Assembly (NCBI GenBank): GCA_040285825.1
Contig: JAUPSS010000004.1
Location: 1,592,550 to 1,656,549 of the forward strand
Direction: 5' to 3'
Length of the DNA stretch: 64,000 nt
Origin: Eukaryota sp. TZLM1-RC
Lineage: Eukaryota; Metamonada: BaSk clade
Position numbers and translations under genes: made by a program
Part shown: positions 40,366 through 51,789 of the stretch, piece by piece
How positions within the stretch are numbered: the first letter of the stretch is position 1
Layout of the letters: each line of letters opens with the position of its first letter
Notes under the pieces: model-generated
What the model saw: the letters and a program-made list of their open reading frames with translations, nothing else
The model's database searches: none
Told to the model about the DNA's origin: nothing

Positions 40366-41652
40366 ATGACAAGTGAAATTCACAGTATGCTCCATAATAG
40401 AATGGCATTTGACTCAATTAGACTCATGTCCCAAGACAGTACTTCTCACATTGAGGACACTTTGCTTTCTCTGTACACCCTTAGAGATTTTAACCATTCA
40501 CAGCCACATAAACTTAAACAATCTCAACTACAACACCTGAGAGAACAGGTCCTATCATACCTTTCCGAAGGCCCAAATATATCAAAGTCACAACTATGGT
40601 ATTTTCGAGGCAGAGCACTTGCAGGCTCTAACTCAGATCTTGAATTAGCAGAAAACTATCTTTCAAAAGCCATCAAACTCGACCCTGACTTCACAGAGGC
40701 TTATCTCTACCTTGCTGACGTTCACACATTGCGTCAACAATGGGTACAGGCTGAGCGAGTCCTTGAAGCGTCACTTATATTATCCAAAACACCTGCTGCA
40801 CTTCGTCTTTTATCAAGAGTCATTAGACAAACCTCCAAACAATCCACTATTCCACAATCTTTACTTGACAGGTCTGTTTCCCTTGCTAAGGAAGCACTTG
40901 ATATGGATCTCAACCTTGGGGAAGGTTGGTTGGTGTATGGGTTGGGATTGACCACAAGATTCTTTCACTCACTTTGTCCTCAATTAACTGACTTGGATAA
41001 GGCCCTGATTGCTTTTAACAGGGCTGAAAAGTTCGATGACCAAAAAACGAACCCTGATGTTTTTTTCAATAGAGCACAAGTTTTGACGTATTTAGAATGT
41101 TTCGCTGAAGCTATCAATGACTTTAATACTGTTTTAGAATTAGATCCTGGTTTTTCAGCTGCAAATTCAGCCATTGAAAATATTTATTCTTTTTCAAAAT
41201 TAATTTGGGCAAGTTTAAACAGGTTTGAATTGCAAAAGAAGAAAAAATTATCAAAATTAGTTAATAATTGGAGGAATGAAATAATACAAGGTTCAGAATT
41301 GGTTTCTATTTCAGACCTTGACACATCACATGTAAACGTGCATGTTTCCCTTCGAATTTTTTGTTTAGTTTCCGATGAAGAAAGGACCCCTGTTTCTATT
41401 TGTTGTTATGACTCTGAGGGAAGTCCTATAATAGTGTCCTTATATGAAGTTAAGTCTAATATATTTAAACCACAACAAAATCTAACAATTTTAAAGCCAA
41501 AAATTAGAAAACAAAGTCTAAATTTAGAAGGAAATACTATTGATTACCAATTAATTTCTATAAGGGATTCTCTGAGTCAAATAATACTGCAAGGTGAACC
41601 TTTAACAACACAATTTTTGTCAAATCCTAAGTTAATAGTAAATCAAAGGTAA
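40366..41652 (+). CDS. TTC5: TTC5/Strap-like TPR protein
   Basis: About 428 residues from ATG 40366 (the frame is open further upstream but without ATG; ATG 40402 is an alternative). TPR-type helices run from ~65 to ~285: LWYFRGRALAG, AIKLDPDFTEAYLYLADVH, LLSRVIRQ, GEGWLVYGLGL, FNRAEKFDDQKTNPDVFFNRAQ, AINDFNTVLELDPGF. The C-terminal ~130 residues match the position of the TTC5 OB-fold. The order and the LSxVxRQ and NPDxxxNRA patterns are those of TTC5. In animals this protein is a p300/p53 cofactor and takes part in tubulin mRNA autoregulation. No intron. It ends 10 bp before the convergent FCF2 gene. Confidence 0.78.
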   Translation: MTSEIHSMLHNRMAFDSIRLMSQDSTSHIEDTLLSLYTLRDFNHSQPHKLKQSQLQHLREQVLSYLSEGPNISKSQLWYFRGRALAGSNSDLELAENYLSKAIKLDPDFTEAYLYLADVHTLRQQWVQAERVLEASLILSKTPAALRLLSRVIRQTSKQSTIPQSLLDRSVSLAKEALDMDLNLGEGWLVYGLGLTTRFFHSLCPQLTDLDKALIAFNRAEKFDDQKTNPDVFFNRAQVLTYLECFAEAINDFNTVLELDPGFSAANSAIENIYSFSKLIWASLNRFELQKKKKLSKLVNNWRNEIIQGSELVSISDLDTSHVNVHVSLRIFCLVSDEERTPVSICCYDSEGSPIIVSLYEVKSNIFKPQQNLTILKPKIRKQSLNLEGNTIDYQLISIRDSLSQIILQGEPLTTQFLSNPKLIVNQR

Positions 41653-41662
41653 GAAAATAAAA

Positions 41663-42265
41663 TTAAAATTTCTTTTTTCTAAAAAATGCTTTCTTTGGCT
41701 TCTTACCAGATCTTCTAGACACATTCACCGCTTCATACTTTCGATCAAGTAGTTCTTTCAATTCTGCATCCTTTATTAATGTATCAACAGTTCTGCAATT
41801 GGTTTTTGATTTGTTTCGTTGTGCCATTGATGTTGATACACCTCCATTTTCAAAGGGTGAACTAATGACAGTTCCCACCTGGAAGACTTCACCCTTTCGC
41901 TCCTTCTTTTTTGGCACACGATAATGGCGTCTGAGAGGATCGAACTGACCACGGAGGCGAAGTAATTCTCTGTCCATATCCAGCTCCTCTGTCATCACAG
42001 GTGCAGTCATATTGAACCAGTCCTTGCCCGCAGATGGACCAGTACGATGAGAGGAATCTGGCTTAGGTTTTACTTTAGCATCTTCAAGGAAAGTCTTAGC
42101 AGGAGCAGCAGCATCTAGGGCTTCTAAGTTTCTGAGTACTGATGAAGTGGGAAGCGAAGTTGATTGAGTAAGAGGTATTGATGTATCTGTCAAAGAAAAA
42201 ATCTTGGCTTCGTCGATGGGAGATCTAAAGTCGAGCTTAACTGATGTCAGAAAGGAAGTGAGCAT
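41663..42265 (-). CDS. FCF2: FCF2-like pre-rRNA processing protein
   Basis: 200 residues. The Fcf2 domain spans about 79-180: AGKDWFNM (~79-86), then LRLRGQFDPLRRHYR, FQVGTVISSPFE (~128-139), TLIKDAELKELLDRKYEAV, and a Lys-rich tail. The family (yeast Fcf2, animal DNTTIP2 C-terminus) acts in the nucleolus in early cleavage of 35S pre-rRNA and 40S assembly. The N-terminal ~75 residues are low-complexity, and the long animal N-terminal extension is absent, as in yeast. ATG start and TAA stop. Convergent with TTC5, so the 3' UTRs must overlap or be very short. Confidence 0.88.
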   Translation of the reverse strand: MLTSFLTSVKLDFRSPIDEAKIFSLTDTSIPLTQSTSLPTSSVLRNLEALDAAAPAKTFLEDAKVKPKPDSSHRTGPSAGKDWFNMTAPVMTEELDMDRELLRLRGQFDPLRRHYRVPKKKERKGEVFQVGTVISSPFENGGVSTSMAQRNKSKTNCRTVDTLIKDAELKELLDRKYEAVNVSRRSGKKPKKAFFRKKKF

Positions 42266-45250
42266 TGAAAGTTGTTGTTGGTGACTGAAAAAATAGATGT
42301 TTCAATTATTGCTAATGTATTTCAAAATGCACTTCACGCTTTAGACCAATTCATGCTATTTTGATAGACGCTAGGCATGTTTTTGACCTATCACTATATG
42401 AGATCACTATCAAATGTGGGTTAATGCAGCAACATCACAATACACTTACAGGTACACAATATAATAAGTAAGACTTATCTAAGAGGTCTCCCAGAAGGGC
42501 TCTGGCCATTTATTGCAGAAGTTTGCGCTTATATGTTAGTATGTGACTATCAACATAATAGAGATTGAAATCTTGGGTAACATCACTTGTGGCATGTCAT
42601 TTTTCCCCAAGTTGTGAATGATCAACGTTGACAACTTAATCAAACCTTTTGCAGTTACATCAACATTCTGATCAATAAAAGCATCAATGTCATTCATAGT
42701 ATCAGCATCATTTTTTGTGTTCATCTGACTCAATCTTATCATTGTCAGCAGGTGTACCAATTTACAACTTCGATTGATAATAAGTTAGACTCATACTCGT
42801 TGATTCAATCCACATGTAGGCTTCAATCAGTGATATACTAATACCGTGTTTACCAAAGCTTAAATTAAAAACTGTGCGACAAAATGGCAAATTCCCAAAG
42901 CTTTCGAGCCCAAAGTTTTATCAATATGGAATTTTCAATGACTTTATTCAGTTCCAAGGTTGGTCTTCATCCTTGTTCATTTGTGTTCATTTAGACATGA
43001 TTCTGTGAATTTTCACTTTCATTGAGCACATTGATCATTGAAGTTATATGGTGGATTATGCATTTTCTTCTTTGTCTTGAAAAAATAACACTCATAAATC
43101 AAAATACCCCATGTCTTATACTTTGAGTGCACCTATATTGTAACAAAGAATTGGTCGTTTGGTATAAGTCAATTAAATACAGTATAAAGCTTTGACAACA
43201 GCTTTAGCAAGTATTTTATCACAAACCATCAATGACTCGATTAATCTGTATTTGAAATAGTAAATTCACTTCTTTAATTCACTGCTGAACTGTTGCATAC
43301 CAAAGTCCTTTTTTGTATAATCGGAGTACTACATAGTTGAAGCATGAAAACAATGCTTTTCAATCTAGCTTCCCCACATACCTACTAAATTACCGACGCA
43401 CGAATATTTTTTTTCTTGCACGATGATTCAGGATCAACACAAAAACATGTGCCAGATGCTCAATAACATCAAAGTACGTGGAAATAGTTTACATTTTGCT
43501 ATTGTAATCAAATAGGGATGTTTCCTTGTTTACTGCAGTGAAAACCATTATTAACACTATTTTTTTGAGGTGTAGAAGGTTCTATTTTGGTGCAAAAGCA
43601 AACCAAACTAAAAAACCAAACCGTTTTGCTTTTTTAAACCTTGTTTTTCTGATCCACATAGCTTAGCTTTTTGAACCAATTGCCCTATCGCCAAATAAAT
43701 TCATCTCAAAATTTTTATTTTCAACAAATAATACTAAACAACAGCTACTTTTGGTAGAAGTAGCAAAACCAGATAGCGGTACTTATTAATGTTCCACCGT
43801 TGCAATGGATCAGTAACAATAGGAGCTAGATTCTGTTGTAGATAAATCTAACAATCACCAAGTAGCGTACTTCCCTAATCCCTAATCCCTTTATTTTTGT
43901 TGCAAAACCAGCTGATATCAGTGAGGTCGCTTCCTCCTCGGTTTTAATAGACTCTTCCTCACAACAGTCTTTTTCCAACACGTATTTCAGAGCCTGATGG
44001 TCCAAATTATTACTGAACGGTCCAGGTGAATTTTCTTTTCCAATTCTAGAATCTTATTAAAACAAACGACGCAAAATCAAAAATACAAGGAAGTTAATTA
44101 TCAAGCTTATTTTGCAAGTACAAAACATTATTTAAATAAACAAAACACCAACTGATACTGTGTATTCTCGATTGTATTCAACACCTTTTCTCGTTACAGA
44201 TTCAAGTACAACTCATCAATCAGTGATCTAATGTTGTATTTCCTACATAATTCCTTTGTTACTAAATATAAGTCACGTCATAATTCTTTCTCTTCTCACA
44301 AATCGTCTGATTCATTTTCAGTCAAACGTGACTTTTTTCCGGTTGTATTCGCATTGTAAGTAATGGTATTTTCATCAGCATCCACATTTTCTACATCAAC
44401 TTCTAGCATCAAATAAGCAGAGTGCTAATGCGCAAACACAAAAAAAATATACTTTTTACCTTCAAAATAACATAAAAGTCTCCAGTCAAAAATTTTTGCC
44501 GTAATTCCAATGTTTGATATTTGATTTGGCAACAATAAAAAACAAAAGGCACTTTTGAGTCCAACAAACGTACGAATATTTTCAGTTTATCTGTTATGAA
44601 ATTGAATCGAGCTACGATCTTATTTCTAATCGTTTTTCGACAAAGAATTTTAAGATTGGACCAACATTATTATCAATAATATAAATGCGAAAGATTCCAC
44701 AAAATTCAACGGAAGCTTGATGAAAACAATTGTGTTGATTATGGCATTTTAAATGTCTTCTTTGTCGAGTGAACGAGTTCTAGTTTTACAAGAATTGTAT
44801 ATGCGGGGAAGTAACTGAATAATATCATACTGTCGAGAAGTGAGTATTTTGAGTTTTCTAGTTGACTCGATAATTTGGACTATTACTGTGCTCTGTTTAT
44901 TCTTATAATTGAACTAGAGGTAAGAAGTGAGTGTACCGTGACCAGTAGTGGAAGAACACAGAGTTGTACAATGATTGCGCATGATTCCTTGTAGTGTTTC
45001 AGTAAAATGTTCCCATACAGCAGAACGTCGGGAATTTATAGAAAAAACAAGGTTCTCAACAACTTAGATGACTGCTTGACTTTGTTGAAGATTATCCATG
45101 AAGGAGTTGATGAAGAATTGTGTATCAGATTCTAATACAATTTTACACTTCAATCTGATCTTCAGCAAATAATTTAATTTAAAAATATTTTAATTTTCTT
45201 TTTTTTGTTTACTTTCGCTTTTGCCTACAGTTTTTTAAAAAACTTAATTT
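42266..45250. other. ~3 kb AT-rich region without a recognisable gene
   Basis: Contains only short ORFs, such as 42536-42760 (-), with no motif. A perfect ~9-bp inverted repeat (AAAAGCAAA / TTTTGCTTT) lies near 43600-43640. No LTR, LINE or RNA gene seen. Confidence 0.5.
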
Positions 45251-45267
45251 ATTCAAAAGAAATTGTT

Positions 45268-45910
45268 AAAAACCAACAATCAATTTCCTCAAACTCCACA
45301 TCTACCATTGAAAATTTACCTACAGCATTTTCTTCATAAAATCTTCCTAGTGATAACAACGAGCCAGAAACAAGACTATACATTCCTTTAAACAATAGAA
45401 AATACAATTTTATTTTGCCAAAAGACTCGGTCAAATATTCTTCCAGTTCTGTGTTTGACAATAGATGAAAAATTATGTATAAAAGATGACGCAGTTTTAC
45501 CCAAGGTTCCAAATAAAGAAAAAACATAAGGACAAAGAAGGTATCGAGTAAGTGAGTTGGAATTCAGATTATTGATTTATTCAGAATGTTTGATAATTTT
45601 CGCTTCTTCAGCTCCACCTCAAGGTGAATTATAAGAAGGTGCCAATTTTTCATTTGAGCTGTTTGACACATCAGTAGATCTGACGTCAATAATGATCATT
45701 GCTCCATCAAGACCGGGAACTAACACATCACCGCAGCAATCACCAACAGAATTTCTGTCAGCTTCATCAGCCAAATTTGAAAGCAAAGGTTAAAAAGGAT
45801 TCGATCATGTAAGACTTGAAATTACAATAGAGCTGCATCATGCACTTTTGATCTAAAAGTAATAAAACGATTGCAAGAAAATAAATGGATTGGAGTGACA
45901 GGCTTTCCAC
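45268..45910 (-). mobile_element. LINE 3' fragment, second subfamily, minus strand
   Basis: Reads CCGDVLVPGLDGAMIIIDVRSTDVSN, then YVFSLFGTLGKTASSF, FDRVFWQNKIVFS and GKFSMVDVEFEEID. Pairs with 20770-21245. Frameshifted. Confidence 0.7.
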
Positions 45911-46004
45911 ATTTACAAATTACACATGGGGAAGATTATCGGTTATGATTATTTGTATTGCATACAGTTAACCCAATAATTTTAATAATCTTATTTTTTC
46001 TAAT

Positions 46005-47163
46005 GTTCAGCTTAATGGTGTTGGGTATAATTCATCAGAGTTTGACCAACGCTGCATTCATTGTTGTGGGAAAAAATTCTGTTTTTCAATTTTCTAGAAG
46101 ATTTCCTTTTGCCGAAAATCATCTTGAAACAACAAATAGTGTATTTCTGGGTGACTCAAGAGAAGAAGTATCAAGTTTATCCCCTGAGTTATGGCAATCA
46201 TGTTTCCCTATAGCTATTCAAGAAATTTCAGAATGAAACTGTTTTCTTTGAAAATTGCGTTGAAAAAACTCCAAAAGCTTCTTTTGAAAGAATTCGAAAG
46301 TAATGATGTTGTTGTTCGACTTAGTACGGCTAAGCAAAAAACTCTTCCTTTTGCAAATTTTTCGATTGATTTGAAGGAGACTTCATCTGCAGTTTTGTTG
46401 AACAAAATTACCCAGTTATATGGCATATTTTTAATGACGATAAATGGACCACCGCTATGAAAATGCGTTGCTCTCTATGGCCTTATTATTTGCCTAATGA
46501 TCTGTTTTGCAAATGTTGAGCTGGTTTGAAATTATCACATTTATTCAATTGCAACTTATTTATTTCTTATCGCTCCACTTTAAAGGATGCTGTTAGAAAT
46601 CAAATCCATGCTGTGTGTAATTCCTATCATATTGAATCATTTGTTGAACGTTTGTTGAGGTCTCATGATATAAATGAAAACGCAAGAAATTCAAAATATG
46701 GAAAACGATGTGCTGATGTTGTTGTGCCCTCATTTGATGGTGTTTCGAATGTTGTTGATGTTGTAACAGTTGATGTTTGCACGAAAAAATGCCTTGAAAA
46801 ATGCAAAATTCGAAGTATCCCCCCTGGATGATTCAGAATTGTATAAGCGGAAGAAATATGTAAATCCTTTGAAAGAAGTGAAACATGTTCACCATGTGGA
46901 TTACCGAATTTACCCATTTGCTATTTCATTGTATGGACGTCTTGGAAAAACTGCCATGAATTTTATGAATTAAATCTTGTAAAAGGACGAATGAATCAGC
47001 GTTTTGATCGCCATTTGTGGTTAAATCGTATTGTTTCTACTACTTTCAAAGCAATTCCTAAAATGATTTCAAAAGCTTTGATGTATGTCAGTCCACATTA
47101 TGAAGACATTGCTGCTGTACGGTTTGATATTGTGGAAGCTTGTTTTGAAGATTTTGATTTTTA
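46005..47163 (+). mobile_element. LINE 3' part, plus strand
   Basis: Broken into ORFs 45958-46236, 46191-46460, 46526-46831 and 46770-46973. Motifs: VVGKNSVFQFSRRFP, SSLSPELWQSCFP, a knuckle with CKC changed to CKC-stop, KLSHLFNCN, YGKRCADVVVPS, VVDVVTVDVCTKK. The 3' end is VEACFEDFDF plus TAG at 47161-47163. It begins inside the post-RT region. Confidence 0.8.
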
Positions 47164-47164
47164 G

Positions 47165-47554
47165 ATTGTACTTTTTAGAATTAATTTATATTTTTTTTGG
47201 AAAAAATAGTTTTTGCTACAAGAAAAAACAAACTAAACCAAAAAATCCAATAACGAGAAAGCAATTGCACCCCTTCTATTTTCCCAATCCGTATTTTTGG
47301 TACTGTTTTTGTTGCTGCTCTAATACAAACTACATCGAAGAGTTGAGTATAACCATCTATGGGTGTAAGAAAACTACTACACAGTCTGTTGTTAACATGC
47401 AATGAAAATTTAGTTTTTTGTTAAAAGTTGTCAAATAATCATCTCCAATGTCATCTTGAGATTGTTTTTACTTAGAAAAACTTTCAGTAATTTTGAATTA
47501 ATCTTGATTAAGTTTTATTAGTCTCACTGAGACTGAAACACCATATTATGTACA
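47165..47554. other. Spacer between LINE end and MORN5 gene
   Basis: AT-rich, with A-rich runs after the LINE stop. No gene recognised. Confidence 0.5.
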
Positions 47555-47842
47555 TTAAGAATTGAAATTTCCTCTAGGGTCAAGTAGCTCATTCTGAAAG
47601 AGCCTGTTGCCCTCTGTTAAATAAGACCAGTCTGTTTCTTTGAATTCCAGTCCATCATTAAAGAAAAAGGAGCCATCGACCATCTTGCCATTTTCCCAGA
47701 TTCCTTTAAAGTACCCATGCTGGGTATACAGACATCCAGACCCATGAAATAGACCTTCTCTAGCTTGTCCAACATAATAATTGGATGAACCAGGGAATTG
47801 GTACTCTATGGTTTCCTGAACATTCAATGTTGTTGATTCCAT
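47555..47842 (-). CDS. MORN5: MORN5-like flagellar protein
   Basis: 95 residues. MORN-type repeats: YYVGQAREGLFHGSGCLYTQ (~22-41), then YFKGIWENGKMVDGSFFFNDG, then the conserved MORN5 segment ETDWSYLTEGNRLFQNEL. The IWENG...G.(Y/F)xF(S/N)DGL...W.Y order is that of MORN5 rather than of generic MORN proteins. MORN5 is an axonemal protein found in organisms with motile cilia. Slightly shorter than typical animal MORN5 at the N-terminus. Divergent from the STPGR gene 100 bp away. Confidence 0.82.
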   Translation of the reverse strand: MESTTLNVQETIEYQFPGSSNYYVGQAREGLFHGSGCLYTQHGYFKGIWENGKMVDGSFFFNDGLEFKETDWSYLTEGNRLFQNELLDPRGNFNS

Positions 47843-47942
47843 GAGAAGGGGAGTGATTGACCACTTGATACGAACTTGAGGAAAGAAGTGCTGAGGCTGA
47901 AGAATAACTTTTATCTCTCCACAGTAATTTGTCTCAACACTT
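47843..47942. promoter_or_regulatory. Shared 100-bp intergenic region of a divergent flagellar gene pair
   Basis: Only 100 bp separate the two ATGs of MORN5 (-) and the STPGR protein (+), so a bidirectional promoter is likely. No specific factor site was identified. Confidence 0.5.
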
Positions 47943-48920
47943 ATGATACTTAATCACAATTTTAGACAAGTAGGGCGATCTCAACCCGCAATTCGACTTC
48001 CTTTTGCCAAGTCCACTAATTCAACCCATCATACTGCTTTTAATTCCACATCACACAGATTTCCTACATGTAATAATAAACCACTTGAACCAAACCATAT
48101 AGGCCCAGGCTCATATGACAACTGTACATCGCCAAATCCCTCATTTTCAGAACATGGATATGGTCCTCTCTGTTCAAGGTCCAAACGATTCCGAAAAAGA
48201 AAGACTAAATCAGCAGAACCATACCTTTCTTATTCCACCTCCTCCCCTAACCCACCTCTTCTCCCCCAGCGTCCTACCCCAACTTTCATTAAGCCTTCTT
48301 CATCTTCTCTTATACCACAATCAGAAGAATCCCCAAGTCCAGCTGACTATAACCCAAATCATTTAGGTTCAAAATCCCAGTCCCGATCACTCAGTACCGT
48401 CTCTTTCAAATCTAGCACTCTAAGAGCTTCTTTTACTGATACAGCGGCTCTTGATACCCCTGATCCGACCTCCTACAACGTTCCCTCCTCTACTGGGTCC
48501 AGGGTCTCTAGAACTCAACCGAACAGACCAAGTCCAGGCTTAGTCTTGCCTAATGGTAAGCAAGGAGCAAGGAGAAGGCATGGTATATTTCCAAAGGCTA
48601 AGGAAGTTGTGAATAATCCCGGACCTGGCTCATATAATGTTGAGAAAGGCAGTCACAATCGCCGTTGGCCTTGTTTTGTAAATACAGTTGGCTCTCCGAA
48701 AAAGGAAAGTGGTCAATCAATCAATCAAACTCCTGGACCTTGGAGTTATGATCCTCTACTGCCTAGCAAAAATTCAAATTCTTATTCATTTGTTTTCAAA
48801 TCAAAATCAAAAGATAAGTCTATGGCTTCGAATTCCAACCCTTCAAGTTGTTATTACAAACCGATTATTATTAAAAAGAAATCTTTCAGGGTTCCTAATG
48901 ATAATCGTTTTTTTGTATAA
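47943..48920 (+). CDS. SHIPPO/STPGR-repeat protein, probable axonemal protein
   Basis: 325 residues, very rich in Ser, Pro and Asn. Sperm-tail PG-rich repeats: GPGSYDN (~58), SPADYNPNHLG (~131), DPTSYNVPSSTG (~174), NPGPGSYNVEKGS (~227), TPGPWSYDP (~261). Such repeats occur in the ODF3/CIMAP family, which binds inside or beside ciliary microtubules. It cannot be assigned to one orthologue. ATG at 47943, and the TAA is 31 bp from the end of the convergent TPR gene. Confidence 0.82.
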   Translation: MILNHNFRQVGRSQPAIRLPFAKSTNSTHHTAFNSTSHRFPTCNNKPLEPNHIGPGSYDNCTSPNPSFSEHGYGPLCSRSKRFRKRKTKSAEPYLSYSTSSPNPPLLPQRPTPTFIKPSSSSLIPQSEESPSPADYNPNHLGSKSQSRSLSTVSFKSSTLRASFTDTAALDTPDPTSYNVPSSTGSRVSRTQPNRPSPGLVLPNGKQGARRRHGIFPKAKEVVNNPGPGSYNVEKGSHNRRWPCFVNTVGSPKKESGQSINQTPGPWSYDPLLPSKNSNSYSFVFKSKSKDKSMASNSNPSSCYYKPIIIKKKSFRVPNDNRFFV

Positions 48921-48951
48921 TAATCATTGGTAATTTAAATTGTTTATTTAG

Positions 48952-51723
48952 TTATTCTATCCAAGGTGGAATTAATGTTAGTATATAATCTTCTAATTTA
49001 AATGAAGAAACAGGAAAATATTTTTCAAGATCAACTATTTTTAATGGAGCAAGATCTGGAAGTGGTACAATGGTTTTAAAGATAAAGTTTCTAATTCCAA
49101 TTTTTGTTTCTATTATTTTTGACAGTGAATTAATCTTAATTGGGACATTTCCGTCTAGATAAACAGAGTTATTCTCAATAAATTGCAAATCTTCGGTGGT
49201 AAGTGAATTCGATTGAACTTTTTTTTGTGATTTTTCATCTTCAGGTGTTTCATTCAAAAATTTATCCACAACTTCATCATCAGTTAGATCATCAGTTAGA
49301 TTAGGTGGTTCATCTTCGCCAAAACATCCATAATTCAAGGATATGTCATTTTCAGAGGTAAATCTACCACAAACTGCAGCTTCAACAACAAATTTGGCTA
49401 TATGAAGCCTATAAAATGCATTAGGAGAGTCCTTTAATTCACTGACAGAAAGTAAAGAACTTGAGCTCAACACCCTTTGATTAACCCTTGAAAGACAATC
49501 AAGAGCTTTTGGAAATTCATTTATACTGAGATAAAATACAGCACAATTGAACAAAATTGAAGGAGAAGGGTTGTGGATTAATGATTTTTCAAAGAATTCC
49601 TCACAATTTTCTCTATTTTGAATAAACAATATTAAGCCCTTCAAATTAAACATCCATGATTGATTGAATATTAAACCGTCGATTGATTGGTCAATCAAAT
49701 CATCTAGAACAATCAAAAAACGTGATACGTTACCCTTTTCGTAATAAATGTCCACTAGTAATTTGAAACACTTATAATCAACCAATACTTTTCTTTGAGA
49801 TTTACCAAGATTAGAAAGCAAAGATTCACATTCCTTGAACTTTTTTAAACTAATTAAAAACTTTGCCAACAGTATGGAATTTTGAAGATCGTTACTGCTT
49901 TCTAGTAACTTCAAAGCATTATTTAAATCGCCAATTGACCAATAAATACAAGCAAGCTCAAAATTGGAACTACATGATCCAGACAACTCAATACATTTAG
50001 CATGATTACCCAACGCAAAGAATACCTTTGATAAAATCTGATTACACAAAGTCGAATCGTCTTGCAATAATGAACTGGACTTAACAATTTCTGCATCAAT
50101 TCTGGCTTTTTCGGCCAATGATTTGTCATCAATACGTAAGGATTCCATAGTAAAACACAATGACCGGAGTAAACGAAGAAAACCAATCAATTTTGATGGA
50201 TTGTTACTATACTCATCAATAATAGTTGAAAGTACATCTACTGATTCCATAAACTTATCAGTATTAGCTAGAATTAAAGCTAAAAAGTATCCAGGATTAA
50301 GGTTAATTTGAGGAGAATTGATTGAAGAACAGCCATGTTTTGAAGCTTTTTTGGCATAAATTAATGATTTTTTAATGTTTCCCAAATAATAATAACAAAA
50401 TGATTTCATAAAGTATAAATCAACAACTAATTCACCTCGGCTAACATTGTTTTCTAATTCACAATCTATTATAGTCAAGGCCTTTTTGAATTGCAACTTT
50501 TTCATCAATGAAAAGGCAGATAACACTTGGCAGTTGTACCTAATCATTTGGTTAACTTTAGCTAAATAGACTGACTGACTGGGGACCGTAGTAGTGGTAC
50601 AAGACATATTTTCAATTTCAACAACAGCTTTCTTGTACTCAACGAGTCCAGCATCAACATCACCCTGTTTAGCATGAGCGTACCCTCTCACAAGGTTAAT
50701 TAAAAAATGGTCAAAGCAAAGCATGCTTTTGGTGGTTTGTTGCAGGGCCTTTTTGAAAATAGAATTTCCGGATTTTTGTTTCTTTAAATTAACAATAACA
50801 TCTAATAAAAGTACAAAGGATCTGGCCTCTGAATCATCTTGTAATTCAGCGAATTTTCTAAATGAAGGCAAAGCTTGATCAAACATTTGGAGCTCAAAAT
50901 AAATTCGGGCCCTCAGCCTAATAGCCTTTGAACTAATAGTGACCAAATCAAGTTCGTCTAAATCTTTCAAAGCTTCAGATGGTCTATCCAAAAGTGTTTT
51001 TACCAAGGCTGAGTAGTAGAGGGGTTCAGTAAAGGATGGTAGGTTTAAACCAGTTCTATTTTTATTAGTTACTAAAGAATGGTTAAAATAACATTCAGAA
51101 TCTTCATATTTTCCAAGTTTTAAACATACGAGACCATGCCTAAAAGAAATTAATTCCGAGTAGGGTAACTGTCCACACAGATCAATTGCTCTTAACGAAT
51201 ACTTGAAGGCTTCCTTTGGGGCTTCTTGTAATAAATGACAATAGCCTATTCCAGACAAAGCTGATGAGATATCAATAGAATTAGAAAGAGCAAGCATAAA
51301 ATCAGCAAGAGCTTTGGTGATGTCACCAATAGTTAAGTAAAGTTCGGCCCTGATAAGTAAGGCGTCAGAGTGGCGAGGTGAAATTCTTAAAAAGGCAGAC
51401 ATTCTCCTTATCGCATGGATGTGTTTAGACTGCTTCTTGAAGCAAACAGCAGACAAGAAATACACCATTGGATCCAGCTTAACTTTGAGAGAGAAAAGAG
51501 TCTTGAAGTCTTGTTCAGCAAGTGGCAAACAATCATGTAATTGAAGGTAAGAAAGTGATCTATAGAACAATGCTGTGGTGTTGTGGGGATCTTCGTTCAA
51601 AACTTGAGAGAAGAAAGTAATTGCCTCTTCAAGAGAAGACCTTATGAGACATTGTTTACCTCTATGTAAATTGATGTCGATAATAGATGTTTCATTAATG
51701 GACATCGGCCTTGAAATCGGCAT
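48952..51723 (-). CDS. Long TPR-repeat protein
   Basis: About 923 residues from ATG 51723 (open upstream, but without ATG). TPR-like helical repeats run through most of the length: ALFYRSLSYLQLHD, LLIRAELYLTIGDITKALADFMLAL, LISFRHGLVCLKLGKYEDSECYFNHSL, LVRGYAHAKQGDVDAGLVEYKKAV, and further. The last ~150 residues are acidic, with the TDDLTDDEVVDKF stretch, and not TPR. No enzymatic motif. It probably acts as a scaffold. Its place beside two axonemal genes suggests a ciliary role, but the sequence does not show one. Single exon. Confidence 0.8.
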   Translation of the reverse strand: MPISRPMSINETSIIDINLHRGKQCLIRSSLEEAITFFSQVLNEDPHNTTALFYRSLSYLQLHDCLPLAEQDFKTLFSLKVKLDPMVYFLSAVCFKKQSKHIHAIRRMSAFLRISPRHSDALLIRAELYLTIGDITKALADFMLALSNSIDISSALSGIGYCHLLQEAPKEAFKYSLRAIDLCGQLPYSELISFRHGLVCLKLGKYEDSECYFNHSLVTNKNRTGLNLPSFTEPLYYSALVKTLLDRPSEALKDLDELDLVTISSKAIRLRARIYFELQMFDQALPSFRKFAELQDDSEARSFVLLLDVIVNLKKQKSGNSIFKKALQQTTKSMLCFDHFLINLVRGYAHAKQGDVDAGLVEYKKAVVEIENMSCTTTTVPSQSVYLAKVNQMIRYNCQVLSAFSLMKKLQFKKALTIIDCELENNVSRGELVVDLYFMKSFCYYYLGNIKKSLIYAKKASKHGCSSINSPQINLNPGYFLALILANTDKFMESVDVLSTIIDEYSNNPSKLIGFLRLLRSLCFTMESLRIDDKSLAEKARIDAEIVKSSSLLQDDSTLCNQILSKVFFALGNHAKCIELSGSCSSNFELACIYWSIGDLNNALKLLESSNDLQNSILLAKFLISLKKFKECESLLSNLGKSQRKVLVDYKCFKLLVDIYYEKGNVSRFLIVLDDLIDQSIDGLIFNQSWMFNLKGLILFIQNRENCEEFFEKSLIHNPSPSILFNCAVFYLSINEFPKALDCLSRVNQRVLSSSSLLSVSELKDSPNAFYRLHIAKFVVEAAVCGRFTSENDISLNYGCFGEDEPPNLTDDLTDDEVVDKFLNETPEDEKSQKKVQSNSLTTEDLQFIENNSVYLDGNVPIKINSLSKIIETKIGIRNFIFKTIVPLPDLAPLKIVDLEKYFPVSSFKLEDYILTLIPPWIE

Positions 51724-51789
51724 GTGTGAAGGGGTTGATGGTGAAGGTGCTAAAATGATTTTCTGAAATCTGATAGGGAAATTCCCATA

